Positions 10,006 to 18,540 of a stretch of DNA of 64,000 nt are shown here, one piece after another (positions within the stretch are counted from its first letter, which is position 1; every line of letters starts with the position of its first letter). Below the pieces are notes generated by a model, which made no database searches, was not told the origin of the DNA, and was given only the letters and a program-made list of their open reading frames with translations. The stretch spans positions 62,001-126,000 of the IMG/VR virus record IMGVR_UViG_3300049847_000494, one strand, 5' to 3'. A program made the translations under genes and the position numbers. This DNA is from a virus.

Positions 10006-10574
10006 TATTTTGAATTAATTAAATATTTCTTACAAACTTCAGGGACTTCAGCTGCAGCGATTCTCTTCTTACGATCAACTGTGCTCTTAGCAAGCTTCTG
10101 ACCACCAAGGTATTTTTGAAGCATCTTAACAAGAAACTTAGTTACATTAGAAGCATCTTTAACTGATGCAGCACCAGAAGCTGCTAAATAATCACTAATT
10201 TGCTTTAGTGGCTTAGAAATCTCAAAAGGAACCATACCACGACCATTAACAAAGTCAGCAAAATCCTTAATAACAGCAGGTGATACTTGTGGCTTTGGCT
10301 CAGTTACCAAAACAGGTGGTTTTTGGTTTTGCATCTTAGGTCGTTCCTTTTTTGCAGGAATATTACCTAAGTCATCAATCTCTTGTTGCTGCTTAAGAAA
10401 TTCTTCAGGACTAAGCTTTTCAGGCTTTTCAGTAGGCTTTTCCGCGGGGGCATCTTTAGAGGTGAAGAACTTACGCCACAAACTTTTTTCTTGATCAGCC
10501 GTTACAAGATCTTGTCCTACCTTGTTAAGTACATGGGCTACAGTTAGTAAACGCTTCTGAGTATCTTTTTTCAT
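10005..10574 (-). CDS. Hypothetical protein, 189 aa, Lys/Pro-rich
   Basis: A basic helix at the N-terminus is followed by a long Lys/Pro/Glu-rich disordered linker (residues about 40-95). A helical domain (VIKDFADFVNGRGMVPFEIS) and a basic tail follow. A low-complexity charged protein next to the capsid gene could be a scaffold or core protein. This is inference from position and composition only. Confidence 0.5.
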   Translation of the reverse strand: MKKDTQKRLLTVAHVLNKVGQDLVTADQEKSLWRKFFTSKDAPAEKPTEKPEKLSPEEFLKQQQEIDDLGNIPAKKERPKMQNQKPPVLVTEPKPQVSPAVIKDFADFVNGRGMVPFEISKPLKQISDYLAASGAASVKDASNVTKFLVKMLQKYLGGQKLAKSTVDRKKRIAAAEVPEVCKKYLINSK

Positions 10575-10644
10575 TGAAATTTTCCCAATCTATAAGCTAT
10601 AAGTAGCTTATAATTAAAGCAAACAGATGTTATAGTAACAAATA

Positions 10645-10690
10645 ACTATTGTGTTAAATAGCAAAAAACTATTGTATTAAAAAGCAAAAA
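10645..10690. repeat. Two 23-bp direct repeats beside the capsid-gene terminator
   Basis: Two adjacent 23-bp units (10645-10667 and 10668-10690) differ at two positions. Each begins ACTATTGT and ends AGCAAAAA. On the minus strand they supply repeated U-tracts just beyond the capsid-gene terminator, so they may back up termination. They lie in the non-coding gap 10575-10740. Confidence 0.6.
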
Positions 10691-10718
10691 ACCTTGCCCG
10701 TTGCCAGACAAGGTTTCT
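10686..10718 (-). terminator. Rho-independent terminator of the major capsid gene
   Basis: On the minus strand AAACCTTG (10716-10709) pairs with CAAGGTTT (10696-10689) around a 12-nt loop, followed by a T-rich run. It starts about 25 bp after the capsid stop codon (10741). It would end or attenuate the highly expressed capsid transcript before the smaller downstream genes. Confidence 0.8.
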
Positions 10719-10740
10719 TTTACAACTTCGTTACTAAAAG

Positions 10741-11874
10741 TTAGACGCGAGTACCGCGGCTTACTGCACGACTGTTACCAAGAACCTGAGCTTGGATGCT
10801 CTGTAGGAACCAACCACGTGAAGGTTCGCCAAATGCATAACGGTCGATAGCACGGCTATCAAGCGCCTTGATCTGGCAAAGAGTACCTAGTGTCACAGGT
10901 GCGCCTGTGATGAATACTTCACCAGGATTAAGAACCTGGAGAGTGTGGTAACGGTAACCATCAGTGATGATTTCCATACCAAGGATCGAACCAAGACGAC
11001 CCTCAAGCACTAGCTCATGCTTCGAAACCTGGTCAAACCAAGCAACGAATTCACTGTGCGAAATGATATCGTTCCAGATATCAAATGCGATGGTAAGAGT
11101 TGCAGCAGGAATACCCCAACGGTCAACTGCAGTCCTCATTGTAGTAAGAACTGAAGGTGTGAATGAAGGGAATAGGGTAAGGTCGTTATACGAAGTAGCC
11201 GCCTGTACCATCAGTGCACGAGTGATAAGGTCTTCCTTACGCATAACTGCTTCAAGACCATCCTGGAACTTCTCATCCAGTAGGTCTGTAGAAGCCTGTG
11301 CAATTTCCTTATCTTCAATAAGGATGTTGCAGTTGACATAGTAGTTAGGAGGATAGATGTAGGTCTGACGAATCCTCTGAGGTTGAACAGCTGCATCTGA
11401 AGTAACTTGATAAGCTACTACGTCCTTCTTACGGACTTTGACGCGAGCATCTCGACCAGGAGCAACATCCTGTACAGCAAAAAGCTTACGAGCAAAACCT
11501 TGACGACCAAGGGTTTCCCAGATCTCATCACTGAATACTTCACCTAAACGCTGAAGCTTGTTACCTGATACGTCATTGAAAGCTTCCACAAGATGAGCAT
11601 GACGCTCTGCAGCAGCTTCCTTAGTAATACCATTAGAAACTACAGTCTCAGTGCTAGCCTGCTTGACAAGATGACCAATAGCCTGTAGTAATTCTTTTGT
11701 GCTTGAAGCGTTAATCTCGCCATTAGCACCAAAAGCAGCTTGGTTACTAAGACGAGTAACCCCACCAACACGAACACCACCACGAAGACCATCTTGAGAT
11801 ACAGCAGGAACATCACGTGCACCAGCCATCACTCGGACAGGCTTGTTTGCACCAGGGGCATACGGATTATGCAT
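10741..11874 (-). CDS. Major capsid protein, putative (HK97-fold)
   Basis: This 377-aa protein is isolated by a long leader (151 bp) and a strong terminator, as expected for the most abundant virion protein. Features typical of HK97-like capsid proteins include a flexible Gly/Val-rich N-arm (about 1-50) and a helical region with QTYIYPPNYYVNCNILIED (strand and spine-like). A C-terminal P-domain-like sequence includes GSILGMEIITDGYRYHTL and GEVFITGAPVTLGTLCQIK. Codon use here looks richer in C-ending codons than in the neighbours, which suits high expression (impression, not computed). The nearby protease suggests an N-terminal cleavage. No search could be run to confirm the family. Confidence 0.7.
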   Translation of the reverse strand: MHNPYAPGANKPVRVMAGARDVPAVSQDGLRGGVRVGGVTRLSNQAAFGANGEINASSTKELLQAIGHLVKQASTETVVSNGITKEAAAERHAHLVEAFNDVSGNKLQRLGEVFSDEIWETLGRQGFARKLFAVQDVAPGRDARVKVRKKDVVAYQVTSDAAVQPQRIRQTYIYPPNYYVNCNILIEDKEIAQASTDLLDEKFQDGLEAVMRKEDLITRALMVQAATSYNDLTLFPSFTPSVLTTMRTAVDRWGIPAATLTIAFDIWNDIISHSEFVAWFDQVSKHELVLEGRLGSILGMEIITDGYRYHTLQVLNPGEVFITGAPVTLGTLCQIKALDSRAIDRYAFGEPSRGWFLQSIQAQVLGNSRAVSRGTRV

Positions 11875-11944
11875 TTAAAATTCTCCTAGAAAAAATGAAA
11901 TTTGTTGTTTATGAACCATGTAAGTCAATTAGTACATTTCTAAT

Positions 11945-11979
11945 GTGGTTGCTGGGATATCCAGCAGCGTACTAACCAC
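11945..11979 (-). promoter_or_regulatory. Bulged hairpin in the leader of the capsid gene
   Basis: GTGGTT (11945-11950) pairs with AACCAC (11974-11979). Stacked on it, GCTGG (11951-11955) pairs with CCAGC (11961-11965) across the loop GATAT, leaving an 8-nt bulge. There is no T-tract on either strand, so it is not a simple terminator. It lies 71-105 nt upstream of the capsid start, where it could stabilise or process the mRNA. Confidence 0.6.
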
Positions 11980-12025
11980 TCTTATATTTTGGGAGGATAT
12001 AACTACCTTAACTTAGGAGATGATA

Positions 12026-12286
12026 CTAAACAAACCTAAGAACTGTAGACCGTACATACCCAGTAGCAAACTCTGTATCAGGGTCTATTGCCAATACAGG
12101 GGAGGTAGAGTTAAGAGGTACAACGATAGGTTTAGCCCGTGAAGACGTAATCCTTAATACGTTATCTACAACCTTCTTAGACTCAAAAGTTGTGTCTAAG
12201 TAGGAGACAGTAACACTAATATCAATAGTGTTATCATCTTGTATTGTATTAGTCAGCCCAGTAACACTACCAGATTTAGTAGTCAT
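12026..12286 (-). CDS. Hypothetical protein, 86 aa, beta-rich
   Basis: This is a Thr/Asp/Val-rich small protein with alternating hydrophobic residues (DNTIDISVTVSYLDTTFES). It lies between the reductase island and the capsid gene. It might be a decoration or head-fibre protein by position; there is no recognised motif. Confidence 0.5.
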   Translation of the reverse strand: MTTKSGSVTGLTNTIQDDNTIDISVTVSYLDTTFESKKVVDNVLRITSSRAKPIVVPLNSTSPVLAIDPDTEFATGYVRSTVLRFV

Positions 12287-12309
12287 GAAAATATATAACT
12301 ATTAAAACA

Positions 12310-12492
12310 TTAGTCGTCACCAAGCAAAAACCGAAGACTGTGTAGCTTTGAGGCTAATATTGTACCCTGATAATCTCCGCGATCTAAACATGCATAGATC
12401 TCTTTGACGGTTAAACCTTTACTCTCAGCAAGTTTTAGTTGATGTTCGCGTATAGTTGACTCAGTAACTTCAATTTCTTCTATGGTGTCCAT
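12310..12492 (-). CDS. Hypothetical protein, 60 aa
   Basis: This is a small acidic helical protein with a possible helix-turn-helix-like centre (LAESKGLTVKEIYACLDRGD). It starts 4 bp after the reductase stop codon, so it is probably co-transcribed with it. No family is recognised. Confidence 0.5.
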   Translation of the reverse strand: MDTIEEIEVTESTIREHQLKLAESKGLTVKEIYACLDRGDYQGTILASKLHSLRFLLGDD

Positions 12493-12496
12493 AATA

Positions 12497-15400
12497 TTAA
12501 CTACACTTAGAATAAGAGCAATCTAAACAACTAGCGCAGCCTTCCTTATAGACTAACCGTTCACTAGCACATTCAGGACATTTCTTAGTACCAGGCTTTG
12601 TACCATCCTTAATATAATTCTTAAGGACACGAGAAACAGCTTTAGAAAAACTAAATAGTTCATCTTCCTTATCAGAACCTTTAGTTAGTTGCTCCACGAT
12701 ATATTGAATAGGTACACCATGACGTAATGATAAAGAAATAGTTCTGGTAAATGAAGCATTAGTTTTATTTTCGAATACACTGGTTATATCTTTTATTACT
12801 GTTTCATTATCAGTTGTCTCAAAATCATAATGAAGATCATATCTTGAGATATTACTACCTGTAACAGAATGTTTAACAACCTTCCCCTGCTTAACCCTAC
12901 GAGGTATTTGGATAAATTTAGATAATCCACCAAAAACTTCATATGGTTTATTTTCAAATAAACCTACAATGAAAGTCCATTTTTCACCATTTACTGTAGC
13001 ATGAACTATATCACACAGTAGCTCATTACCCCGTTTAGGTGAGTGATTTTCAGTAAATATACTACTTACAATCTTATTGCCATCAATCTTAGCAGCTTCA
13101 ATAACAGCTGTCATAGTACCAGCACGATAAGTCGTTATACCCTTAATTCCATTTTCATAAGCATAAAGATATACTTTTTGAAAATCCTCATAAGCGTAAT
13201 CATTAGGTATATTTACTGTCTTGCTAATAGACATATTAGTAAAATGAGCACATACCGTTAAAACACTTAAATGGTCCTCTATAGAGAGTTCCTCTGAGGA
13301 GGTAAAAGCACCTGCTGCTTTCATATCAGCAAATTTATCCCCATAATAGGACTTAGCGAATTTCATACCATAATCTTCTACCAAAGTAGAAACTACTAAG
13401 CCTCGATTCTTATCTATCTCATAATTTTTACCTTCAAAAGTACCAGCTAAAACCTGTTCATCACCACGTTTAGTAAATTTAAACACAGCAGTTTCAAACC
13501 ACTCACCTTTACCTACCTCAGGATAAATTAGTCCTTTAACAAGTAACTCACGACAACGATTTTCGGGTACAATAGACCACCTGTAATAACCATCCGCATT
13601 AAATACAGGCTCAATACCGCCAGACACATTGCGAGCATAAATACCAGTATTACCAGTAGGAGCATTCATAGATTGATGACTGTTACGCATACAACCAATA
13701 AGTTGAACCTCCTCTTTAACACTAATATCAATACTACTCCACCAAGCAGAAGAAAAATACTTATCAGCATCAAATAAAGGAAAAGAACCCTTCTCAGCAC
13801 CTAATCTTGCACTAGCTAATAACTCCGTCTCGCTCTTTAACCTAAATATAGATTCAACTAATGTTAGGGAAGCAGGTGAACCATACTTAATACCTAGCAT
13901 AAGATGAAGAGATCCTAAGCCCATTACACCCAAACCAATACGACGCTTAGCGACGATTGATCGATCATATTCTGGCAAAGGGGTAGGTGATATATCGTTA
14001 ATATTATCAAGAAAACGAATAGCAGTAGCTACAGAAGTACGGAAAGACCCAAAATCAAAAGTAAGTGAACCAGGTGAAACCTCCTTAACAAAGGTAACAA
14101 GGTTCAGAGAGCCTAATAGGCATACACCAGTAGCCATGGCTATCTCCCCACATTGCATTACATGTATGCCTATGTAGGCAGGAGGTTTATCATCCTTGGT
14201 TTTTATATCTGTAACTATAGATACTGTATGATTATCATCTACTGTTAAATTATATACAGTATGTTCACCTTCAAGCTCAACTACTGAAACTACTTTATGA
14301 TTGTAGTTTCTTCCTGCCTCGGTAACTTCAACATAGGATTGAAAACCATAATCTGAGCCGCGTAATCTAAATGATACTTTCTGAGCTTTACAGGCGTTTT
14401 CCCATTCTACTAAATCAGGATCTCTTTTTAGGTTAAAAGCAAGTTGTGACCATATTCTTGCTTGTTTTTGTTTACTATCTAAAACTTGTTTTTTCAAGGA
14501 GTTTCGTGTACCGCATACATCAGAACAATAGGAAAGCTCCCTCCTTACATAAGGTTTCTTGCATTCAACTTGACAACCTTCACAAATTTTTATTACGAAC
14601 ACTTCACCATCAATAATTTGAGCATTATACCCTTGCTCTAAAGCTAACTTAAGTGTTTTTTGAATTTTAACACTGACGGTGCTCATACCTAGCTCGATAG
14701 CACATATTTTAGCTAGAGCTGTAGAACTTTTACCTAAAACAGTATGATGCATTTTTGAGAATGTAATAGGAAGTTTATTTTCTTTGGCAAAAGCTTCCCA
14801 TTCGTTATTAGAAAAAGGGCGACCCAGTTTTTTACAAAGCTCTAAAGCTCTAGCCTTGATCTGTTCTGATGCATTACCGTAAAAATGCCCATTCTTTTCA
14901 CCAGCACAATCTTCATTAGCATGAAGCTGTTGATGTTCTTTAAAGGTCATAACTTCTAAGTTGTTAACAGCATTATTTAGACCGTTATAATCCTTATGAT
15001 GTACAACGACCCCACCTTTAAGCCACCCACTAACTTCTTCTAAGTTCTCCTTTGAACCCCAAATTTCAGGATGATAAAACTTACCAAGTAAGCGATGCTC
15101 ATAAAATTGAGCATTTCTAGGATTTCTAGTATCACAGGCAATCCTATAGTAATACTGAGAGTCTTTGGATGGTTTCTCTGGTGTTTTACTAAACCTTGGT
15201 AAGCTATCACCAGGTTGTAGATCTTTAGCTAATACTGTAGTACCGTCCCTTAGTAGACACTTATGGTCGGGTGTTACATCAAAATGGCTATCATCATCTA
15301 AAGTTACTCTTACCAGCTTTTTCCCATAGCCTGTTATTCTTGGGTGTCGGGCTGTTTTAATCTCTACCATACCTGTTTCCTTATTCAAGGAATATACAGG

Positions 15401-16426
15401 TACGTCTACTTCTTCATCAGCTAATTGTTTAATAGGTACAGCATTTCTACCATCAGCTACTGCTATTAGCGTATCACCAGAGAAGCATGGGTTAGTTGTC
15501 TTAATCTTATCGCACCAGTGAAGTGGATTTAGTCTATTAGCTAGACCTAAGAATAGTATACCTGGTTCATTTCTATTATAGGTAGATTTAGTGATGAGCT
15601 CCCAGAGCTCTGAGGCTTTAACTGTTTCATAGACAAAAACAGGATAACCTTTAGCTTCCCAATCACTAATATCACCAAACCACTCTTCTTTATACTGTGG
15701 TATGCTTGTATCTGGATACTTTAGGTCCCATGTACTATCAGCGTATAAAGCTTCCATAAAAGCATCAGTAACACCTACTGATACATTAAACTTAGTTAGC
15801 CTACCTGGAGTTTGTTTAGCTACTATGAAATCCTTAATATCCGGGTGCCAGATTTCAAGGATAAGCATTTGTGCGCCCTTACGGATCTTATTCTTTTCAT
15901 TGGCTTGCTTTTTACCAAGAACTTTGGTACTACCTTGGGTAATAATTTCAGAGGACTTATCCCATAGTTCCATGAACTTGAGTACACCTGGAGTACGTGC
16001 TCCTACACCATAGATGTAGGAGCCTGCTGGTCGTATGAACGAAGCATTGATACCATACCCACCCTCTGATTTGAGGGTTTTAGCTTGAGCTTTTAAAAGA
16101 TTATAGATCCCTTCAATAGAATCAGGATCTTTCATTCCGATATCTTCAGGATTATGGACAAAGCAATTATATTGTGTTGTACCTTCTCTGCCTGGTACGC
16201 CTAGATTAGCTAGGATACGCCCACCGGGAATAAACCTATCATTATACAATATAGATTTAAAATCAGCTGCAATCTTAGCTCGTATTTCAGGCTTCTCAAC
16301 TGATGCACAAGCTTCAGCTGCTCGATCCCAAGTATCTTTTCGGGAAGTTTCTGTGGGTGCTTTGTAATTATCTGACCAGACCTGGTTTGAAATTTCGTCA
16401 TATTCATAGTTATCGAATGTATCCAC
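12497..16426 (-). CDS. nrdJ: Class II (AdoCbl-dependent) ribonucleotide reductase with intein
   Basis: The enzyme reduces ribonucleotides to deoxyribonucleotides for phage DNA synthesis. The precursor is 1309 aa; removal of a 445-aa intein (residues 314-758) leaves 864 aa. Extein motifs include FIPGGRIL, NCFVHNP (redox Cys88), the radical-site motif NP-CGE rebuilt across the intein (Cys759 becomes the thiyl-radical Cys), NAPTGNTG and MGLGSLHLM. A C-terminal four-Cys cluster CPEC...CASCLDC is typical of NrdJ-type enzymes. No NrdB partner is needed in class II, which agrees with its absence here. The gene leads a nuclease-primase island inside the virion block. Confidence 0.9.
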   Translation of the reverse strand: MDTFDNYEYDEISNQVWSDNYKAPTETSRKDTWDRAAEACASVEKPEIRAKIAADFKSILYNDRFIPGGRILANLGVPGREGTTQYNCFVHNPEDIGMKDPDSIEGIYNLLKAQAKTLKSEGGYGINASFIRPAGSYIYGVGARTPGVLKFMELWDKSSEIITQGSTKVLGKKQANEKNKIRKGAQMLILEIWHPDIKDFIVAKQTPGRLTKFNVSVGVTDAFMEALYADSTWDLKYPDTSIPQYKEEWFGDISDWEAKGYPVFVYETVKASELWELITKSTYNRNEPGILFLGLANRLNPLHWCDKIKTTNPCFSGDTLIAVADGRNAVPIKQLADEEVDVPVYSLNKETGMVEIKTARHPRITGYGKKLVRVTLDDDSHFDVTPDHKCLLRDGTTVLAKDLQPGDSLPRFSKTPEKPSKDSQYYYRIACDTRNPRNAQFYEHRLLGKFYHPEIWGSKENLEEVSGWLKGGVVVHHKDYNGLNNAVNNLEVMTFKEHQQLHANEDCAGEKNGHFYGNASEQIKARALELCKKLGRPFSNNEWEAFAKENKLPITFSKMHHTVLGKSSTALAKICAIELGMSTVSVKIQKTLKLALEQGYNAQIIDGEVFVIKICEGCQVECKKPYVRRELSYCSDVCGTRNSLKKQVLDSKQKQARIWSQLAFNLKRDPDLVEWENACKAQKVSFRLRGSDYGFQSYVEVTEAGRNYNHKVVSVVELEGEHTVYNLTVDDNHTVSIVTDIKTKDDKPPAYIGIHVMQCGEIAMATGVCLLGSLNLVTFVKEVSPGSLTFDFGSFRTSVATAIRFLDNINDISPTPLPEYDRSIVAKRRIGLGVMGLGSLHLMLGIKYGSPASLTLVESIFRLKSETELLASARLGAEKGSFPLFDADKYFSSAWWSSIDISVKEEVQLIGCMRNSHQSMNAPTGNTGIYARNVSGGIEPVFNADGYYRWSIVPENRCRELLVKGLIYPEVGKGEWFETAVFKFTKRGDEQVLAGTFEGKNYEIDKNRGLVVSTLVEDYGMKFAKSYYGDKFADMKAAGAFTSSEELSIEDHLSVLTVCAHFTNMSISKTVNIPNDYAYEDFQKVYLYAYENGIKGITTYRAGTMTAVIEAAKIDGNKIVSSIFTENHSPKRGNELLCDIVHATVNGEKWTFIVGLFENKPYEVFGGLSKFIQIPRRVKQGKVVKHSVTGSNISRYDLHYDFETTDNETVIKDITSVFENKTNASFTRTISLSLRHGVPIQYIVEQLTKGSDKEDELFSFSKAVSRVLKNYIKDGTKPGTKKCPECASERLVYKEGCASCLDCSYSKCS
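14153..15487 (-). mobile_element. Intein in NrdJ with HNH homing endonuclease, atypical C-terminus
   Basis: The intein spans residues 314-758 (445 aa). Block A is CFSGDTLIAVADG (Cys1 = 314). Block B is FDVTPDHKCLL with the TxxH motif. Block F is VYNLTVDDNH. An HNH domain lies near residues 470-495 (VVVHHKDYNGLNNAVNNLEV, then HQQLH), and CEGC...CSDVC pairs suggest a zinc finger. The C-terminal tip reads GIHVMQ before Cys+1, so the usual penultimate His and terminal Asn are Met and Gln. Gln-ending inteins are known, but missing both is unusual. Insertion is exactly before the catalytic Cys of the reductase, a known RIR1-type insertion site. Confidence 0.9.
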
Positions 16427-16460
16427 AAAATCTCCTTAAATTTAAGACTATTTACATGTT

Positions 16461-17243
16461 TTAAGGCTGGACATCAGTTAATTTAAGCTTTTCTGCTAAA
16501 TCAGGTCTGAAGCAGATAGCTGAATATATACAGTATTTGGCATTATCATCTGAGGGGCTCTGACAAATACCAGAAGGTAATACTTTTAGTTTTACACATT
16601 CTTTACCATAATTAAAAGCAGCGACTTGGTTATCCAGTGATGTTTTAATCACGGGTACAACGAATATTTTCCTTAGATGTGGATTCTCTCTTGAGATATA
16701 TAACATAACAATTTTATTTAAAGACCAGTCATACATCCTATTAAGTGCTGTAGCATATACTGAGGCTTGTAATGTCCATTCGTACCAAATAGGCTCTTTC
16801 ATCTCTTGAATAGCTTTTGTACTTTTAGTTTTTATTTCTAATACTGAATTATGGTTTAAAAGAACCCCATCAACAAAACCACCTATACCATTCATTACTT
16901 TATCTATACGGTATTCCACATAATCAGGGTATTTTGTGCAAACAAGGCAGCGCTTAGCATGTTGATTATTTCTTGTAATACCACAACATTTCCAGTTACC
17001 GAATAGCAAACCAGCTTTACCAAGTTGTTTTTGTGTGATAGCGTGAATAGTATGACCTAAAGAAGTATAAAATTCACCAGAATAATCCCAATAGTAACCA
17101 GCTTTTATATCATCTGTTGCATGTGTATAAATTGACAATTTTCTAGGACAGAAGGGCAAAGAAGATGGGCTGAATCTATGTTCGTAAATATTTAGGTCTT
17201 TTACCTGGAATGCTTCTGCTACTTCTTGGTCTATAGTTTTCAT
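16461..17243 (-). CDS. PD-(D/E)XK nuclease, Cas4/RecB-like
   Basis: This is a 260-aa protein. The nuclease core is visible: His64 in LGHTIH, Asp125 in GGFVDGVL, and E136-x-K138 in LEIKTK, followed by a Gln helix (WTLQASVYATAL). A single Cys in SLPFCPRKL (C32) plus C227, C238 and C244 near the C-terminus has the one-plus-three layout of AddB/Cas4-type iron-sulphur nucleases. A second cluster, C86, C87, C99 and C102, may bind zinc. Family members are RecB-like exonucleases that process DNA ends. Its start overlaps the primase stop by one base, so the two are likely co-expressed in replication or recombination. Confidence 0.75.
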   Translation of the reverse strand: MKTIDQEVAEAFQVKDLNIYEHRFSPSSLPFCPRKLSIYTHATDDIKAGYYWDYSGEFYTSLGHTIHAITQKQLGKAGLLFGNWKCCGITRNNQHAKRCLVCTKYPDYVEYRIDKVMNGIGGFVDGVLLNHNSVLEIKTKSTKAIQEMKEPIWYEWTLQASVYATALNRMYDWSLNKIVMLYISRENPHLRKIFVVPVIKTSLDNQVAAFNYGKECVKLKVLPSGICQSPSDDNAKYCIYSAICFRPDLAEKLKLTDVQP

Positions 17244-18199
17244 TAGATACCTACATAGTTTTTAAACCAAGAAAGTTGGTCTGGTTTTAGGGCACCTGGG
17301 TCCTGCCCTTCAGGTAATACTACATTTTCAACATAATCAAAAACGCCTTCTAATGAATTTATTATAGATGGAGCAGCCATTTTACCTGCTGCATCACCAT
17401 CCATACAAACATAGACTCGTTTAATTGAAGAGTTAGCTAGATATGCTAGCTTACTTTTAGACCAGTTATTTGTACCTAATATACAAAGAGCTGGAATACC
17501 TGCATTAATTAGGGCGAGAGCATCTATCTGACCTTCAACTAAAACAACGGTGTGTGGACTGTCTTTAATAACGTAATCATACGGGTATAGTATCTTTTTA
17601 GCTTCAGCCCAGGGTGCATTATAGTACTTAGTGATGGTTTTATTATCTAACCTTCTACCTGTGTATCCTACTAAGCGTTTATTTTGATAAAAAGGTAATA
17701 ATAAACGGGGCGTACTATATGTAATAGTACACCCCTGCTTTTCTACTTCTACTGTATGATTCCAGTACTTAGCACCAAGGCTCGTCAGGAAATCTAACGA
17801 TAGCCCTCTGTAACTAGCTTCACTCCAAGGGCTTATATTGGTAGGTAAGGCGCCTGGTTTTTCTAAATCTTTTATTGGCTTAAATTCTTCAACTATTTCT
17901 TTATAAAGCTGAGCTGAGAAATTGGTTGTTGAAGCTTGTAAAGAGTAACAACCTTGGGTTGTACTCTTTAATGTTTGTAATCCAGCTAGCTTAGCAAACT
18001 TATCCCAGGATCCTGACCAATCACAAACCCAACAGTGTACGCGTTTACCATCTTTAGAAATTTCTAACTTGAGCTTGTTTCTGGTTTCAAGTGAAGGGCA
18101 GCTTGGGTTGATACAAGCCGTAGCGAAATCTTTTCGCTTTTCAATAAAGTATCTACCAGAGCTACGTAGCTCTTGTTGGATTATCTGGTAAGGCAGCAT
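17243..18199 (-). CDS. DnaG-type primase (zinc finger plus TOPRIM)
   Basis: This 318-aa protein makes RNA primers for DNA synthesis. The N-terminal zinc-binding domain has C29-x4-C34 and C56-x2-C59. The TOPRIM domain has VVLVEGQIDALAL (Glu222) and VYVCMDGDAAG (Asp267, Asp269), the metal-binding residues. There is no C-terminal replicative helicase domain, so it is shorter than DnaG or T7 gp4. The gene overlaps the upstream neighbourhood tightly and couples to the Cas4-like nuclease by one base. Confidence 0.85.
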   Translation of the reverse strand: MLPYQIIQQELRSSGRYFIEKRKDFATACINPSCPSLETRNKLKLEISKDGKRVHCWVCDWSGSWDKFAKLAGLQTLKSTTQGCYSLQASTTNFSAQLYKEIVEEFKPIKDLEKPGALPTNISPWSEASYRGLSLDFLTSLGAKYWNHTVEVEKQGCTITYSTPRLLLPFYQNKRLVGYTGRRLDNKTITKYYNAPWAEAKKILYPYDYVIKDSPHTVVLVEGQIDALALINAGIPALCILGTNNWSKSKLAYLANSSIKRVYVCMDGDAAGKMAAPSIINSLEGVFDYVENVVLPEGQDPGALKPDQLSWFKNYVGI

Positions 18200-18219
18200 G
18201 ACAACTACCTTTACATGAT

Positions 18220-18537
18220 TCAGTCGTGGTTCAATATACTTTTAGTTTGCTTAACCCAACTAAGCAAAGATTGCTTTAATTGTTCTCCTTCTAACTGTGG
18301 TATTAAATTCTCTATAAAAGGTGAAATAGCTTCCAACAGAGAAATATGTACATGAGGTGTAACCAACAGTTGAATCAGTGCCAAATTTTTATCAGGTGAT
18401 GATAATATATCTTGATCAAGAGCTATTTTAGCGAGTTCTGTTATAGAACCGGCTACACCTTCTGTGAAGTAGGTGATAACCTTATCACTATTTTCTTGTG
18501 TTATAGTATATTTAATTAGATTTTCTGAAATTAGCAT
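18220..18537 (-). CDS. Hypothetical protein, 105 aa
   Basis: This is an all-helical small protein with many Leu and Ile residues (LTPHVHISLL-type segment mid-protein). It is positioned between the first tail gene and the primase, separated by 3 bp from the former. It could be a chaperone or adaptor. No motif is recognised. Confidence 0.5.
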   Translation of the reverse strand: MLISENLIKYTITQENSDKVITYFTEGVAGSITELAKIALDQDILSSPDKNLALIQLLVTPHVHISLLEAISPFIENLIPQLEGEQLKQSLLSWVKQTKSILNHD

Positions 18538-18540
18538 TGT

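Noticed and set aside
10964-11341. Plus-strand 125-aa ORF under the capsid gene
   Set aside because: Antisense of the capsid gene with no start signals.
11875-12025. Sigma70-like promoter TTGACT for the capsid gene
   Set aside because: A TTGACT is present on the minus strand, but no reasonable -10 lies 16-18 bases away; phage-specific promoters are more likely.
15702-16013. Plus-strand 103-aa ORF inside the reductase gene
   Set aside because: Shadow of the conserved reductase frame.
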